Shown here piece by piece: positions 62,526 through 64,000 of a stretch of DNA of 64,000 nucleotides. This stretch comes from Streptomyces tibetensis (GTDB lineage Bacteria; Actinomycetota; Actinomycetes; Streptomycetales; Streptomycetaceae): the NCBI RefSeq assembly GCF_007655005.1, contig NZ_SZVW01000004.1:62001-126000 (forward strand), given 5' to 3'. Positions within the stretch are counted from its first letter, which is position 1; each line of letters starts with the position of its first letter. The notes beneath the pieces are model-generated. The model did no database searches. It was given only the letters and a program-made list of their open reading frames with translations, and had not been told where the DNA came from. Position numbers and translations under genes: made by a program.

Positions 62526-63898
62526 CGCGAGTCCCTCGCATCGGTGTCGTGCGGGCGCACCGGCAGCAACCGCACGGTGGTGTCCCGCCAGGAGTCCGCG
62601 ACGTCACCGGCGCGGAACGGGGTGGTGACGTACGAGGCGACGGGCGTCGGGTCGTCCTCGCGCCGGTCGGGGAAGAGCCACGCCCGGAAGAGCAGGAAGC
62701 GCAGCACGGTCGCCGCGAGGTTGGCCGCGATGAGGACGGCCAGTTCGGTGGAGTGCGCGGGCTCGGAGGTCGCCGCGTTCAGCGCCGCGAGCGAGCCGCT
62801 GGTCAGGGCGAGTCCGATCCCGAAGACGACCAGGCCCTGCGCCTGGTGCCGTACGGCCCCGCCGCGCCCGCGCACCCCGAAGGTGAGCCGCCGGTTGGCC
62901 GCGGTGTTGGCGACCGCCGAAACCAGCAGGGCGAGGGCGTTGGCGATCTGGGAGCCGGTGACGACCCGGAAGCCGCTGTAGAGCAGCAGATAGAAGAGCG
63001 TGGACAGGGCGCCGACCACGCAGAACCCGACGAGCTGGCGGGCCAGTCCCCTCGGCACGTCCACGAGGTCACGGTCGCGCGGGTCGTCGCCGAACGGCCG
63101 GGCGATCCGGTCCAGCGGCAGCGAGCCGGTGGCCAGGGCCCTGCCGACCCGCCACACGCCTTTGAGGTCGTCGGTCGCGGTCCTGACGATGTGCACGGTC
63201 GAGTCGGGGTCGTCGACCCAGTCGACCGGCACCTCGTGGATCCTGAGCCCCGCCCGCTCGGCGAGCACCAGCATCTCGGTGTCGAAGAACCAGCCGGTGT
63301 CCTCGACGAGCGGCAGCAGCACCTGTGCCACGTCCCGGCGGATCGCCTTGAAGCCGCACTGGGCGTCCGAGAACCGCGCCTGGAGCGAGCCGCGCAGGAT
63401 GAGGTTGTAGGCCCGGCTGATGAACTCCCGCTTGGGCCCGCGCACCACCCGTGAACTGCGGGCCAGCCGGGAGCCGATCGCGAGGTCCGAATGGCCGGAG
63501 ATCAGCGGCGCCACCAGCGGCAGCAGGGCGTTGAGGTCGGTGGACAGATCCACGTCCATGTAGGCGAGGACCGGGGCGTCCGAGGCCGACCAGACGGCCC
63601 GCAGCGCCCGGCCCCGCCCCTTCTGCTCCAGGCGGAAGGTGGTGACCTCGGGAATCTCCGCCGCCAGCCTTCCGGCCACCTCCGGGGTGGTGTCCGTGGA
63701 GGCGTTGTCCGCGATCGTGATGCGGAACGCGTACGGGAACGTCCGGTCGAGATGCTCGTGCAGTCTGCGGACGCACGGCTGGAGGTCCTTCTCCTCGTTG
63801 TAGACGGGGATCACTACGTCCAGGACAGGCGTACCGGCTGGTGCGGCCGGGAGGTGCTCCCGCGCCGGCAGGGTGCCGGGAGAAGAATCGGTTCGCAT
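62522..63898 (-). CDS. Bifunctional GT2 (DPM1-like) / GtrA family protein
   Basis: 458 aa. The N-terminal GT-A fold (about 25-255) has VLDVVIPVYNEEKDLQPCVR, the DxD site in LAYMDVDLSTDLNALLPLVA and DAQCGFKAIRRDVAQVLLPL. The C-terminal GtrA domain has four helices (about 285-405, LVGFCVVGALSTLFYLLLYS, ALLVSAVANTAANRRLTFGV). Likely makes and flips a polyprenyl-phosphate sugar used by the GT39 enzyme encoded next (4-bp ATGA overlap). Confidence 0.92.
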
Positions 63899-64000
63899 GG
63901 AACCGACTTTCGTCAGGCGCCCTGTCGTGCCGGTGTGGTGACGCTGTGGCGTGCCTGTGAGTGCTGTTGCCGGCTCATGTCCGGCTGCGGCTGCGCCGGG
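63899..64000. other. Upstream region of the glycosyltransferase operon, window end
   Basis: About 100 bp before the ATG at 63898. It should contain the operon promoter; no clear box, ribosome site or second gene is visible before the window ends. Confidence 0.4.

Overview
This window is high-G+C actinobacterial DNA and almost certainly Streptomyces. The codon use, the purSQL/purC/purD and dnaX genes, Lsr2, the tandem SigF/SigN-type sigma factors, the GAF-ANTAR, SpoIIE and STAS signalling proteins, and a streptomycete-type iron box all fit. From memory, the gene order resembles the core-chromosome segment around purL-lsr2-purC-purD-dnaX through upp-tadA-sigF-sigN of S. coelicolor. No plasmid, phage structural or polyketide/NRPS genes were seen.

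Layout. 0-15 kb: the 3' part of purL, then purQ and purS (minus); lsr2; two tRNA-Gly; an ABC exporter followed by a histidine kinase/response regulator pair; a third tRNA-Gly; purC; a dimethylformamidase-like protein; a large membrane protein that looks like a dead M48 peptidase; and purD. 15-24 kb: dnaX and the SRP RNA, then tRNA-Ser(GGA) carrying a decayed integrated element. That element has integrase debris, a helicase-C/WYL-like protein, a VapBC pair and a degenerate second copy of the tRNA 3' end. A frameshifted lipoprotein and a membrane-anchored Mrr-type endonuclease follow. 24-44 kb: gap, an AraC/GlxA-type regulator, small conserved proteins, a SpoIIE phosphatase, DUF72, CopCD, and an iron-box-controlled divergent group (acyltransferase, Ntn acylase, siderophore-interacting protein). 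Then come an HhH-GPD protein, a HerA-like pseudogene, a LytR_C protein and upp. 44-48 kb: tadA, then tRNA-Ser(CGA) with a second element remnant. It is bounded by a perfect 55-bp direct repeat and holds a TIGR02391 protein, an integrase C-terminal fragment fused back-to-back to a headless kinase fragment, and an HNH-domain protein of unknown function. 48-64 kb: sigF- and sigN-like genes, a MarR/MFS/YceI operon, a GAF-ANTAR/STAS group, a TetR-MFS pair with a clear operator, and a two-gene membrane glycosyltransferase operon.

How the parts work together. The pur genes build IMP. The two-component pair probably controls the adjacent exporter. DmdR/IdeR-type iron control probably governs both directions from 37.9 kb. 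MarR and TetR each appear to control a neighbouring drug-type exporter. The most unusual material lies in the two tRNA-Ser islands, in the MFS and YceI proteins that share a carboxypeptidase-regulatory-like domain, and in a striking number of intergenic tandem-repeat arrays (periods of about 15 to 80 bp), all seemingly noncoding.
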